DNA of 13,839 nucleotides from DUPH01 sp035449085 (GTDB lineage Bacteria > Verrucomicrobiota > Kiritimatiellia > RFP12 > UBA1067), in assembly GCA_035449085.1 (NCBI GenBank), contig DAOTKE010000095.1, positions 1-13,839 of the forward strand. Reading direction: 5' to 3'. Under the pieces are notes generated by a model that was given only the letters and a program-made list of their open reading frames with translations, was not told where the DNA came from and ran no database searches. The first letter of the stretch is position 1. Each line of letters begins with the position of its first letter. The position numbers and the translations under genes were made by a program. Below are positions 7,851-13,839 of this stretch, in pieces.

Positions 7851-7886
7851 GTCCGACCTGTCAGACCTGTCCGACCCGTCAGACCC
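7851..7886. repeat. 9-bp tandem array, four units (GTCCGACCT / GTCAGACCT type)
   Basis: Four 9-bp units in perfect register: GTCCGACCT, GTCAGACCT, GTCCGACCC, GTCAGACCC on the plus strand. Units alternate between two versions. The array lies between apbE and the discoidin-like gene, ending about 40 nt before the start codon of the latter, so it would be in a 5' leader if transcribed with it. A related four-unit array is at 11618-11653. Confidence 0.8.
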
Positions 7887-7899
7887 AAAATCACTTGCT

Positions 7900-8856
7900 T
7901 CATTTAACGGCAGGAAAGGCGCCGTATTGCCTCACCGGGCTACGCACCCGGTCCATCCATGCAGGTTGCGCGCGCGCGACCAGCGCGCCGCACCCTTCCA
8001 ACTCCGCGCACGCGGCGCGGATCTCGTTCCATCCCAGTCCGAGGCAGGCGGTTGAGAGCGCATCCGCCAGCGTGGCCGTCGGGGCGTATGACCAGGCCGC
8101 CGGATGTCGCGCGGCCGCCGCGCCGCGCCGCACGTCCACGACATGCGCGCCCTTCACCTCGAAGCCCGATCCGCTGATCGCGCCCTCGCTGAGCCGCACG
8201 TGCTGCAGACCGGCGCGTTCGCGCCAGTCGCCGCCCACATCCACCGGCCAGCCCGGCCGGCCGTCACCCATACTGCCGCGCGCGACCACCGTGCTGGTTC
8301 CGCTGTGCATCAGGAAATCGGTGAAGTCCCAATCCTCCGTCAGCATGCGGCAGGCCACGTCCAGCGCATACCCTTTGCCGATGGCGCCGAAATCCAGCTC
8401 CAGCGGCGAGGCGCGCCCCAAACGGTCGGGCCGCACCGCGATCAGCAGATTCTCGGTGTCGATGACCAGCCGGTTCATGCCGCACGCGGCCAAAGCGCTT
8501 TCGCGCTCCCGCGGCGTTAACGCGCGCCAGCGATGCTTCACCTCGCGCAAGGCGTCCATCACCGGGCCGACCGTCACGTCAAACGCGCCGCGCGTGGCCG
8601 CGCAGACGCGCGTGGCGGTCAGCAGCAGCTCCATCAGCTCCGGCGCCACGCGGAAGGTCTCGCCCGGCTTCAGGCGGCTGATCAGCGCCACCTCGCTCAC
8701 GTCGAGGAAGCGGCTGATCAGCTCCTCCAGACTGTCCACCTTTTTGAACACCGCATAAGCCGCGCTTTGGGCGAGCTGCCGATCCTCTGTCGCGATCAGC
8801 AGCTCGAACACCGTCGACATGGCTTGGTGCTCAAACCTGTGGACCTGAGATGTCAT
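7900..8856 (-). CDS. apbE: ApbE-type FAD:protein FMN transferase
   Basis: A 318-residue protein of the ApbE family, which transfers FMN from FAD to a Thr or Ser of target flavoproteins using Mg2+. Family motifs appear in order: the N-terminal FEHQAMSTVFEL (8-19), FDVTVGPVM (92-100), DFGAIGKGYALD (155-166), MHSGTSTVVARG (183-194), SGSGFEVKGAHVVDVRRG (228-245), and ADALSTACLGLG (264-275) with the metal-site Asp265 and Thr269. The length is normal for the family. Many ApbE proteins are exported lipoproteins, but no signal peptide or lipobox is visible here, so it should stay in the cytoplasm. I start at 8856 because the family N-terminus fits; the open frame runs further upstream into the cytochrome gene with unrelated sequence. 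It begins 14 nt after the cytochrome stop, with no clear ribosome-binding site, suggesting coupled translation. No FMN-binding target with the usual SGAT-type motif was found in the window. Confidence 0.9.
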   Translation of the reverse strand: MTSQVHRFEHQAMSTVFELLIATEDRQLAQSAAYAVFKKVDSLEELISRFLDVSEVALISRLKPGETFRVAPELMELLLTATRVCAATRGAFDVTVGPVMDALREVKHRWRALTPRERESALAACGMNRLVIDTENLLIAVRPDRLGRASPLELDFGAIGKGYALDVACRMLTEDWDFTDFLMHSGTSTVVARGSMGDGRPGWPVDVGGDWRERAGLQHVRLSEGAISGSGFEVKGAHVVDVRRGAAAARHPAAWSYAPTATLADALSTACLGLGWNEIRAACAELEGCGALVARAQPAWMDRVRSPVRQYGAFPAVK

Positions 8857-8870
8857 AGAACAACGCTGCG

Positions 8871-11600
8871 CTACTCTTTGCGTCCGCCGGTGAGCAGCAT
8901 CCAGGCCGAGACGGCCAGGAACGACATGCCCGTGATGCGGTGGCCCCAGAGCATCGCCCACTGCCAGCCTTCGCCGAACCAGGTCATCATCGGCGCCACC
9001 GCCGTGAAGATCACGCCGACCCCCAGCAGCATGACGACCATCCAGAGCGCATTGCGCTTGGTGTTCACGATACGGCGACCGCCGCGCAACCAGATCAGCG
9101 CCAACAGACAGGCCGCGAAGAGTCCGCCACCCACCATGTGGAAGATCAGGATATAGCCGGTCATCAGGTGGAAGCACCACCCCAGCAGCCCCGAGAGGCC
9201 CAGATAGACGCTCGCCAGTGCCAGCGCGAACGCCGCCCCGCGGTCGATCAGCGCCATCAGACGCTCAGCCGGCTTGCCGTACGGGATGCCACCCTTGGCG
9301 AGCACCGCCGGCACCGCCGCCGCCGTGAAGGCCACCGAGACCAGCACCAGAATCGCAAAGACCGCCCAGAGGAATATCTTGAAGAACGGACGCATCAGGA
9401 AAGTGGTCCCGAAGACCTTGTTGTAGCTGCCGCTGAGGCCCATGAACTCGTTCTGCGCCTTGACCAGCTTGCGCGCGGTTAGCAGCGGTCCGGTCGACGC
9501 AACTTTAGCGAAGAAGAACGCAGAGCCCACCGTGTGGCAGTCGGCGCACTTGACCGGCTTGGCGCCGCGGGCCATGCGCGCCGGACGCACATCATGCCCC
9601 AGTGCCCAAGACACCGGCTCAGCGGCCTTCTCGATCTTGGCGCTCAGTTTGCCGTCTGCCGCCAGTTCCCAAACCTGGCCGTGCGCGACATAGACGGCGC
9701 GAGCGTGACCAGCCTCGGCGAGCCGCTTGAGACCAGCCGCGACCATCGTCTCGGTGATGGAACAGGCACTGCCGCCCAGCTCCTTGACGTTCGTCGCCGC
9801 GTAAGCGGAGACCAGTTCGGTGAAGGCACCCTCTTTGTACCAGCCAACCACCGGTTTTTCGGCCTTAGCCGGGGCATTGGTGCTGATCATGGCATCGCCG
9901 TCGCCACCGCGGAAAAACAGCGTGTCCCCGTAGACCACCGCACCAAAACCGTTCGTCATCGCCGCCGGCGAGGCATCGAGCGTCTGCAGCAGATTCGACA
10001 GCCACTTTTCACTGGCCTGGCGCGCCTCAAGCTGCTCGTCGCTCATCTTCTCGGTGTCGGCGTTCGGATCAAAGGCAGGAATGACAGCGATCAGGTTGGT
10101 GGCGGTCTGGTAGTAGATCCCATCCGGTTGCGTGGTGTCGCCGGCCGGTTCGGCATAACCGTCCAGATGCTTCTTGAAGAGCTTCCCGCCGATCGCCAGC
10201 ACCGGCTCGCCCGGGATATTGGGATCGGTCGCCAGCGTGCCCAGAACCGCCCCGACCTGCTCGCGCACATCCAGCAAGCCTGCGCACGCCTCCGTCACGG
10301 TCTCGGGGCGGAGCGGCGTGATGGTGGCGGCGTCTTGTTCGTCACGCACGCCCCAGAAGGCCGGCCATGTCATGCGGCGCGGCTCGATCTTGCCCGCCTC
10401 GTTGCGCACGAAGACCGGCTCCAGAATGAACGGCTGAGGCGTCGCCCAGCGGGCGCGCCCGTAAACGCCCATGCGGTTGGCGCGCGAGGTGCGCACCTCC
10501 GCCAGCATCCCCTCCTCCGTCACGCCGGAGTGGCAGGCCGTGCAGCTCAGCTCCTTGAAGTGGGAGACCGGAATGCCGACATGCTTCGGCGCAGGGGCAC
10601 CGTGGCGGCCGGCGCGGGCGGCGTCCGTGCCCATGTGGCAGCCCACGCAGCTCGCGCTGGCGCGGACCTTGTCCATCTTGCCGGTGTTGTCGCCCTCGTA
10701 GCCACGCGCGATGGCGTGGTCTTCGCCGTTGCCGTGGCAGTCCGCGCAGCTCATGCCCGCGCGCAGATGCACGTCGCCGTCGATGTCCTTGTGCGGCATA
10801 CCCGCTTGAGACACCGAGTGGCAGTTCAGGCAGTTCTCGCTGCGCGGCGCACCGACCTCCAGCACCGTGCGGTTCTTGGCGTCGAACTGCCGCGTGTCAT
10901 AGACCACGTGCGGCGGCACGGCGAAGACCGCGTCGTCGCGGTTCAGGCCGCGCAGCACGCCCCAGTAGTCGGCCACGCGCGACCCCATGCCGCGGATCTC
11001 GCCCAGCCCGAGGGCGCCCGTGGCGGCCCAGCGGAAGTTCTGGCGCAGGATCAGGCGCACCCACTCGCTGTGGTCGTAGGCCTTGCTCTGGCTGTGGCAG
11101 GCGAAGCAGTTGATTTCGATGGGGCCCGACACGTCCCAGCGGGCGTGCGGCCCGCCTTCGGCGTAGAGATCCGCTGGATCGGCACGGTCACCGCCCGGCA
11201 TGTGACGGCCAAAGGTGTAGGTCCACTCCCAGTCGGTCATGCCGAGCCGCTCCGGCGTGTGCGTTCCCGGCCAGTTGCGCAGGCTCATCGGGATCTGCGA
11301 CCCGCTGAGCGGATCGATCAGGAACCAAGGCTCGCCGCGTCGTCCGTGCGCCGTGTTCGTGCCGGACATGTTGAAATGCCAGCCGGACGCGATGGTGTCG
11401 TAGTCGTGGCATTGGCCGCAGGTCTTGCGCGTGCTGACCGGCAGGGCGTTGGGCGTGCCCGGCACGATCGCATCACCGAACTCATCATTCAGGGCGAGGC
11501 GGTGCACCGGCGTGTTGCGTCCGCCATCCCAGTGCGACTCGACCGTCGCGAACGCCGAGACGGCCGCGCAGGCCAATGTAAGAGAGAGAAGCTTTTTCAT
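8871..11600 (-). CDS. Seven-heme c-type cytochrome with C-terminal five-helix membrane domain
   Basis: A 909-residue exported electron-transfer protein. The signal peptide is MKKLLSLTLACAAVSAFA. Seven CxxCH heme sites occur at residues 61, 165, 257, 285, 318, 353 and 685. The first six are in the N-terminal 360 residues; a region of about 330 residues without heme sites separates them from the seventh, which stands before GSAFFFAKV and the membrane part. Five likely membrane helices follow (about 739-766, 785-806, 812-838, 849-871, 881-903), with His811, His820 and His887 in or near them as possible b-heme or quinone-site ligands. This architecture suggests electron exchange between periplasmic hemes and the quinone pool; direction and substrate are unknown. 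The start follows AGGAAG by 7 nt. It lies 51 nt after the Gfo/Idh gene and 14 nt before apbE. I know similar CxxCH-plus-membrane proteins from PVC and related bacteria but no named enzyme. Confidence 0.88.
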   Translation of the reverse strand: MKKLLSLTLACAAVSAFATVESHWDGGRNTPVHRLALNDEFGDAIVPGTPNALPVSTRKTCGQCHDYDTIASGWHFNMSGTNTAHGRRGEPWFLIDPLSGSQIPMSLRNWPGTHTPERLGMTDWEWTYTFGRHMPGGDRADPADLYAEGGPHARWDVSGPIEINCFACHSQSKAYDHSEWVRLILRQNFRWAATGALGLGEIRGMGSRVADYWGVLRGLNRDDAVFAVPPHVVYDTRQFDAKNRTVLEVGAPRSENCLNCHSVSQAGMPHKDIDGDVHLRAGMSCADCHGNGEDHAIARGYEGDNTGKMDKVRASASCVGCHMGTDAARAGRHGAPAPKHVGIPVSHFKELSCTACHSGVTEEGMLAEVRTSRANRMGVYGRARWATPQPFILEPVFVRNEAGKIEPRRMTWPAFWGVRDEQDAATITPLRPETVTEACAGLLDVREQVGAVLGTLATDPNIPGEPVLAIGGKLFKKHLDGYAEPAGDTTQPDGIYYQTATNLIAVIPAFDPNADTEKMSDEQLEARQASEKWLSNLLQTLDASPAAMTNGFGAVVYGDTLFFRGGDGDAMISTNAPAKAEKPVVGWYKEGAFTELVSAYAATNVKELGGSACSITETMVAAGLKRLAEAGHARAVYVAHGQVWELAADGKLSAKIEKAAEPVSWALGHDVRPARMARGAKPVKCADCHTVGSAFFFAKVASTGPLLTARKLVKAQNEFMGLSGSYNKVFGTTFLMRPFFKIFLWAVFAILVLVSVAFTAAAVPAVLAKGGIPYGKPAERLMALIDRGAAFALALASVYLGLSGLLGWCFHLMTGYILIFHMVGGGLFAACLLALIWLRGGRRIVNTKRNALWMVVMLLGVGVIFTAVAPMMTWFGEGWQWAMLWGHRITGMSFLAVSAWMLLTGGRKE

Positions 11601-11617
11601 TCGATTACTTCCTGTTC

Positions 11618-11653
11618 GTCCAACTTGTCGGACCTGTCCGACTTGTCGGATTT
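11618..11653. repeat. 9-bp tandem array, four units (GTCCGACTT / GTCGGACCT type)
   Basis: Four 9-bp units on the plus strand: GTCCAACTT, GTCGGACCT, GTCCGACTT, GTCGGATTT. Neighbouring units are near reverse complements over 7 bp (GTCCGAC with GTCGGAC), so the array can fold into alternative hairpins. It fills most of the 51-nt gap between the Gfo/Idh and cytochrome genes, and its last unit runs into the Gfo/Idh stop codon (11652-11654). It has the same period and copy number as the array at 7851-7886. Confidence 0.8.
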
Positions 11654-13004
11654 ACACGTGGAACTCTTCCGGCTTGAAATAGATGGTCTTGCGCTCAGCG
11701 ACCGAGCGGTTGGCCGCCAGCACCGCCACTGCCGACTCGTAGGCGAGGTCGGCCGGGCAGGTCAGCAATTCGGGCTTGTTGCGGCGCACGGCGAGGAAGA
11801 AGTTTTCCAGGTGCGGCATGTGCGCGGGCTTGAGCAGGTCGACCGGCAGCGGCCAGCCGTCGGCCTCGGCGGTGACGCGCACGTCGATCGCGGCGTTGGA
11901 GGTGACGGTCGCGGCGACCGGCTTCTTGACCGGCAGCACCAGGCCCATCTTGGCGAACTGATCCCAGTTCGGCACGCCGTCGCGCACCTCACGCTGCACC
12001 GCGTTGCCGCGGGCCGCGATCTCGGAGATGGTGAGCGAGCCGTTCTCGCCCATGAACTGCTCGTAGAAGCCGCCGCGGCTGGAGGTCGTCAGCACCTGGT
12101 AGTAGGCGCGGTTGATCACCCCCTCCTTGGTCTTGAACTCGTAAATCGCCATCACGTTGTCGTTCATCTCGCGGTTGTAGTAGTCGTTGCCGCCCACCGC
12201 GGTGACCGAGACCGGCACGCAGTCCCAGACCCAGAAGAAGAGGTCGATCTGGTGCGAACCGAGGTCGACCATCGGGCCGCCGCCGTACTTGGCGAACCAG
12301 CGCCAGTTGAGGAACTGCTCCATATTCTCGTAGCCGTATTTCTGGAGCGTCTCGGTCGGGATATTCAGACGGTCGCGCACGGTCAGGAAGGGGGCGACCG
12401 AGCGGTTCCACTGGCCGTAGGCGTGGGTCACGCGGCCCAGCATCTTGGCCTCGCGGATCACGCGGTTGATCGCGTGCATGTAGCGCGGGTTGGAGCGGCG
12501 CTGGTGGCCGATCTGGAGGATCTTGCCGGTGCGGCGCTGGCCCAAGACCATCTCCTTGGCCTTCTCCAGACGGTTGGACATCTCTTTTTCGCAGTAGACG
12601 TGCTTGCCGTGTTCCAGGCAGTAAACCGTGTGCTCGGCGTGCATCCAGTCCGGCGTGGCGATGATCACGCAATCGATATTCTTGTCCTCTTTGTCGAGCA
12701 TCTCGCGGTAGTCTTCGTAAACGTTGACCTCGTGCCCCAGGGAACGCAGGCGGCCACGGGCCATCTTGCGGCGGTAATCCCAAATATCGCAAACCGCCTT
12801 GAACCGCACACCGGGGATCTTCATCGCGGCATCCGTCAAAATCTCGCCCTCGGCGCCGTAGCCGATCACGGCCGCATTGACCTGGTCATCCTTGGGACCG
12901 ATGGTATTGGCCTCTTGACTCAGGATATTGAAGGTCGGCAACACAGCGGCCGCCGCGGCCGTGGATTTGAGGAACGTCCTCCGATTGAATGTCATGCTCT
13001 CCAT
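11652..13004 (-). CDS. Tat-exported Gfo/Idh/MocA-family oxidoreductase
   Basis: A 450-residue NAD(P)-dependent dehydrogenase-family protein. A twin-arginine signal stands at the N-terminus (NRRTFLKSTAAAAAVLP, Arg8-Arg9). The Rossmann fold begins at about residue 43 with VIGYGAEG (GxGxxG, 46-53) and the acidic CDIWD at the end of strand 2. The conserved lysine motif is CEKEM (138-142), a variant of the usual EKP. The C-terminal substrate domain has GGGPMVDLGSHQIDL (241-255), with His251 in the usual catalytic position. Exported relatives such as Zymomonas glucose-fructose oxidoreductase keep the cofactor tightly bound; that this one does so is inference. I start at 13004 because AAAGGAGT lies at 13011-13018; an upstream in-frame ATG at 13064 would bury the Tat signal. 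It is the first gene of the cluster leading to the cytochrome. Confidence 0.88.
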   Translation of the reverse strand: MESMTFNRRTFLKSTAAAAAVLPTFNILSQEANTIGPKDDQVNAAVIGYGAEGEILTDAAMKIPGVRFKAVCDIWDYRRKMARGRLRSLGHEVNVYEDYREMLDKEDKNIDCVIIATPDWMHAEHTVYCLEHGKHVYCEKEMSNRLEKAKEMVLGQRRTGKILQIGHQRRSNPRYMHAINRVIREAKMLGRVTHAYGQWNRSVAPFLTVRDRLNIPTETLQKYGYENMEQFLNWRWFAKYGGGPMVDLGSHQIDLFFWVWDCVPVSVTAVGGNDYYNREMNDNVMAIYEFKTKEGVINRAYYQVLTTSSRGGFYEQFMGENGSLTISEIAARGNAVQREVRDGVPNWDQFAKMGLVLPVKKPVAATVTSNAAIDVRVTAEADGWPLPVDLLKPAHMPHLENFFLAVRRNKPELLTCPADLAYESAVAVLAANRSVAERKTIYFKPEEFHV

Positions 13005-13165
13005 CGTCTTACTCCTTTGATCGTCGAATGACTGCGCCCGGGCGCCCATGCCCCCCTGAAGCATTGATTCACCGTCCTTCTCCGATTTGTGGCATGATTA
13101 AACCAAAAAAAGACCGGTTCGTCATGTCCACCATTCGGTTCTTTTCGGCCGGTTTCTGGCTACAG
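13005..13165 (-). promoter_or_regulatory. Upstream region of the Gfo/Idh-cytochrome cluster
   Basis: No gene is seen. A run of seven T on the minus strand (13106-13112 area) followed by GGTTTAATCATG could serve as a promoter-proximal element, but no convincing -35/-10 pair with correct spacing was found. Any promoter for the four-gene cluster should be here or beyond the 7-bp array. The GTT register of that array can be followed loosely back to 13138 with two failing units. Confidence 0.3.
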
Positions 13166-13228
13166 GTTACTTGTTGCAGGTTGAGAGTTGAGAGTTCTGC
13201 GTTCAACGTTCGGCGTTCGGAGTTTACC
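13166..13228 (+). repeat. 7-bp tandem array, unit GTTNNNN, nine units
   Basis: Nine consecutive 7-bp units each begin with GTT on the plus strand, in perfect register: for example GTTGAGA twice (13180-13193), GTTCTGC, GTTCAAC, GTTCGGC and GTTCGGA. The four following bases vary. Two more units upstream (GTTTCTG at 13152 and GCTACAG at 13159) keep the phase. It lies about 160 nt upstream of the Gfo/Idh start in non-coding DNA. Confidence 0.65.
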
Positions 13229-13338
13229 TAGCGGCAGACGTCCCAACACCTCTCACGCGAGATCGAAAGTTACGGCCACGTCCCGTTCGCCGACGCGGCA
13301 AACCAGTTCCTGCTTTCGTTCCTGGCTTTCGGCTTCGT

Positions 13339-13443
13339 TTAGCGCCATGGTTCCCGTGCCGCACGATGGACGCCCTCCAGCCGCGCAGCGATCTCGTAGG
13401 CCCACGCGACGTAGCCGATCGCCAGCCGGTAGACATCCAATCT
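13339..13443 (-). pseudogene. N-terminal fragment of a four-helix-bundle (23S rRNA intervening-sequence-type) protein gene
   Basis: The minus strand encodes RLDVYRLAIGYVAWAYEI, then AARLEGVHRAAREPWR, followed by a stop. This matches, from memory, the first helix and loop of four-helix-bundle proteins of the intervening-sequence-protein family common in PVC genomes, which run on with a conserved segment resembling SIPLNIAEGNGK. That continuation is missing here, and a stop codon precedes the segment (13444-13446). About 34 residues remain of a family usually near 110-150. A TTG at 13440 is the only possible start. A 31-codon open frame in another phase (13253-13348) overlaps the end and shows no family resemblance. 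The function of the family is not established. Confidence 0.5.
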
Positions 13444-13495
13444 TTAGTGCCACCTGTTTTCCGTCATCCCCGCTTCCCCCGACAAAAAACACCTG

Positions 13496-13521
13496 AAAAA
13501 CGCCATCTTAGGCCGTTTTTT
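13496..13521. terminator. Probable bidirectional intrinsic terminator
   Basis: AAAAACG (13496-13502) pairs with CGTTTTT (13514-13520), with an added CC/GG pair and a 6-nt ATCTTA loop. T runs follow on the plus strand (to 13521, then a further T6 near 13527-13532), and on the minus strand the A runs become T tracts. It could stop transcription entering from either side. No intact gene ends beside it. Confidence 0.45.
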
Positions 13522-13567
13522 GGCTATTTTTTCATCGTATCACTTTGACTATCAATAAGTTACCGAC

Positions 13568-13603
13568 GCTTAGCGTCGCGACCCCGCTTAGCGTCGCGAC
13601 CCC
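13568..13603. repeat. 18-bp direct repeat, two copies, with hairpin potential
   Basis: GCTTAGCGTCGCGACCCC occurs twice, back to back and without mismatch. Each copy contains the palindrome GTCGCGAC. The first also forms CGACGC (13564-13569) with GCGTCG (13573-13578) around a 3-nt loop. The surrounding DNA has no gene. The length equals two 9-bp units, but the halves do not resemble the other 9-bp arrays. Confidence 0.7.
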
Positions 13604-13659
13604 GCAGACTATTTTCCTTGCGGACGTGGTTTTGACCCCCGGAATCCGGTAAACGGTTA

Positions 13660-13771
13660 CTCACGGACGGGCTCCACGACGACTATTGGAAGGGGAGCCG
13701 CGACCGTGAGGCCACTGTCAGAGAGGCAGTCTTTGCGGCATGACCTCCGGAACGATGTCACTTTCCTGACA
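13660..13771 (+). ncRNA. Candidate structured RNA element of unknown type
   Basis: CTCACGG (13660-13666) pairs with CCGTGAG (13704-13710), and inside it GGCTCC (13670-13675) pairs with GGAGCC (13694-13699), giving a 13-bp interrupted stem with an 18-nt loop. ACTG (13714-13717) can pair with CAGT (13727-13730), and TGTCA (13756-13760) with TGACA (13767-13771). A terminator-like hairpin follows. The order of GGAATCCGGT, GGGAGC and GCCACTG recalls a cobalamin riboswitch, but the diagnostic 3' B12 box is absent, so I do not assign it. The strand is uncertain. Confidence 0.3.
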
Positions 13772-13775
13772 CACA

Positions 13776-13797
13776 CCCTTGCGTACAGGGCGTTTTT
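13776..13797 (+). terminator. Weak terminator-like hairpin
   Basis: CCCT (13776-13779) pairs with AGGG (13787-13790) around a 7-nt loop, followed by CG and five T, then ATTT. The stem is short. It would end transcription coming from the structured region to its left. From 13798 to the window end nothing recognisable is seen. Confidence 0.3.
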
Positions 13798-13839
13798 ATT
13801 TGAACTGGGCTCGCGCGTTGTTTATCAGGGAAACACTTC

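Noticed and set aside
7851..7886. CRISPR array
   Set aside because: The repeats are 7-18 bp, directly adjacent and without spacers; no cas gene is present.
8857..9180. N-terminal extension of the ApbE frame (108 codons upstream of 8856)
   Set aside because: It overlaps the cytochrome's membrane segments in another frame and shows no ApbE or signal sequence; the family N-terminus begins at 8856.
9700..9800. Possible covalent FMN site in the cytochrome (GGSACSITETMV, residues 609-620)
   Set aside because: It only loosely resembles the SGAT-TS motif, lacks the acceptor Thr in the right place, and the surrounding sequence is not like an FMN-binding domain.
9534..13031. Open frame of 1165 codons on the plus strand across the cytochrome and Gfo/Idh genes
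   Set aside because: It is antisense to two genes with clear motifs and signal peptides. The long frame is a by-product of GC-rich codon use and includes translated intergenic repeat (SDL-type) sequence. Its composition is Arg/His/Ala-rich with no family motif.
13620..13800. tmRNA or RNase P RNA
   Set aside because: A GGTTTTGAC string and a CGGGCTCCA string recalled these RNAs, but the other conserved segments of either RNA are missing.

Overview
The window is GC-rich DNA from a bacterium I would place, by inference only, in the PVC superphylum, probably Kiritimatiellota, Lentisphaerota or a related Verrucomicrobiota lineage. The grounds are the gene mix (Tat-exported Gfo/Idh/MocA dehydrogenase, corrinoid-type UroD-like protein, large AsmA-like protein, two-wing ArsR-like regulator, a four-helix-bundle gene fragment) and the 7-bp and 9-bp intergenic repeat arrays. 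There is no rRNA or tRNA, and no marker gene that fixes the taxonomy.

Layout: (1) 1-805, a plus-strand two-domain winged-helix regulator behind a leader rich in inverted repeats. (2) 879-3330, a divergent pair: a tandem class II aldolase-like protein (minus) whose second domain has lost its catalytic residues, and a UroD/MtaA-like zinc methyltransferase-family protein (plus). (3) 3339-6533, a 1064-residue AsmA-like envelope protein on the minus strand, convergent with the UroD-like gene with only 8 nt between the stop codons. (4) 6534-7142, a confusing stretch with a short Cys-rich minus ORF and traces of plus-strand coding. (5) 7143-13004, a four-gene minus-strand cluster read in the order Tat-secreted Gfo/Idh/MocA oxidoreductase, seven-heme membrane cytochrome, ApbE flavin transferase, secreted discoidin-like protein. 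(6) 13005-13839, a non-coding end with a 7-bp repeat array, a four-helix-bundle gene fragment, an 18-bp tandem repeat and a set of nested hairpins ending in a terminator-like element.

The four-gene cluster is the most system-like part. A dehydrogenase exported by Tat, a multiheme cytochrome with a five-helix membrane domain, an FMN transferase and a secreted binding-type protein could form an extracytoplasmic oxidation module that passes electrons to the membrane. This is inference from gene order and export signals. No substrate can be named from sequence.

The second theme is short tandem repeats at gene boundaries. Two four-unit 9-bp arrays sit just upstream of the discoidin and cytochrome genes, and two different 7-bp arrays lie after the discoidin gene and upstream of the Gfo/Idh gene. 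They are regular, confined to intergenic gaps apart from one stop-codon overlap, and not explained by any gene.
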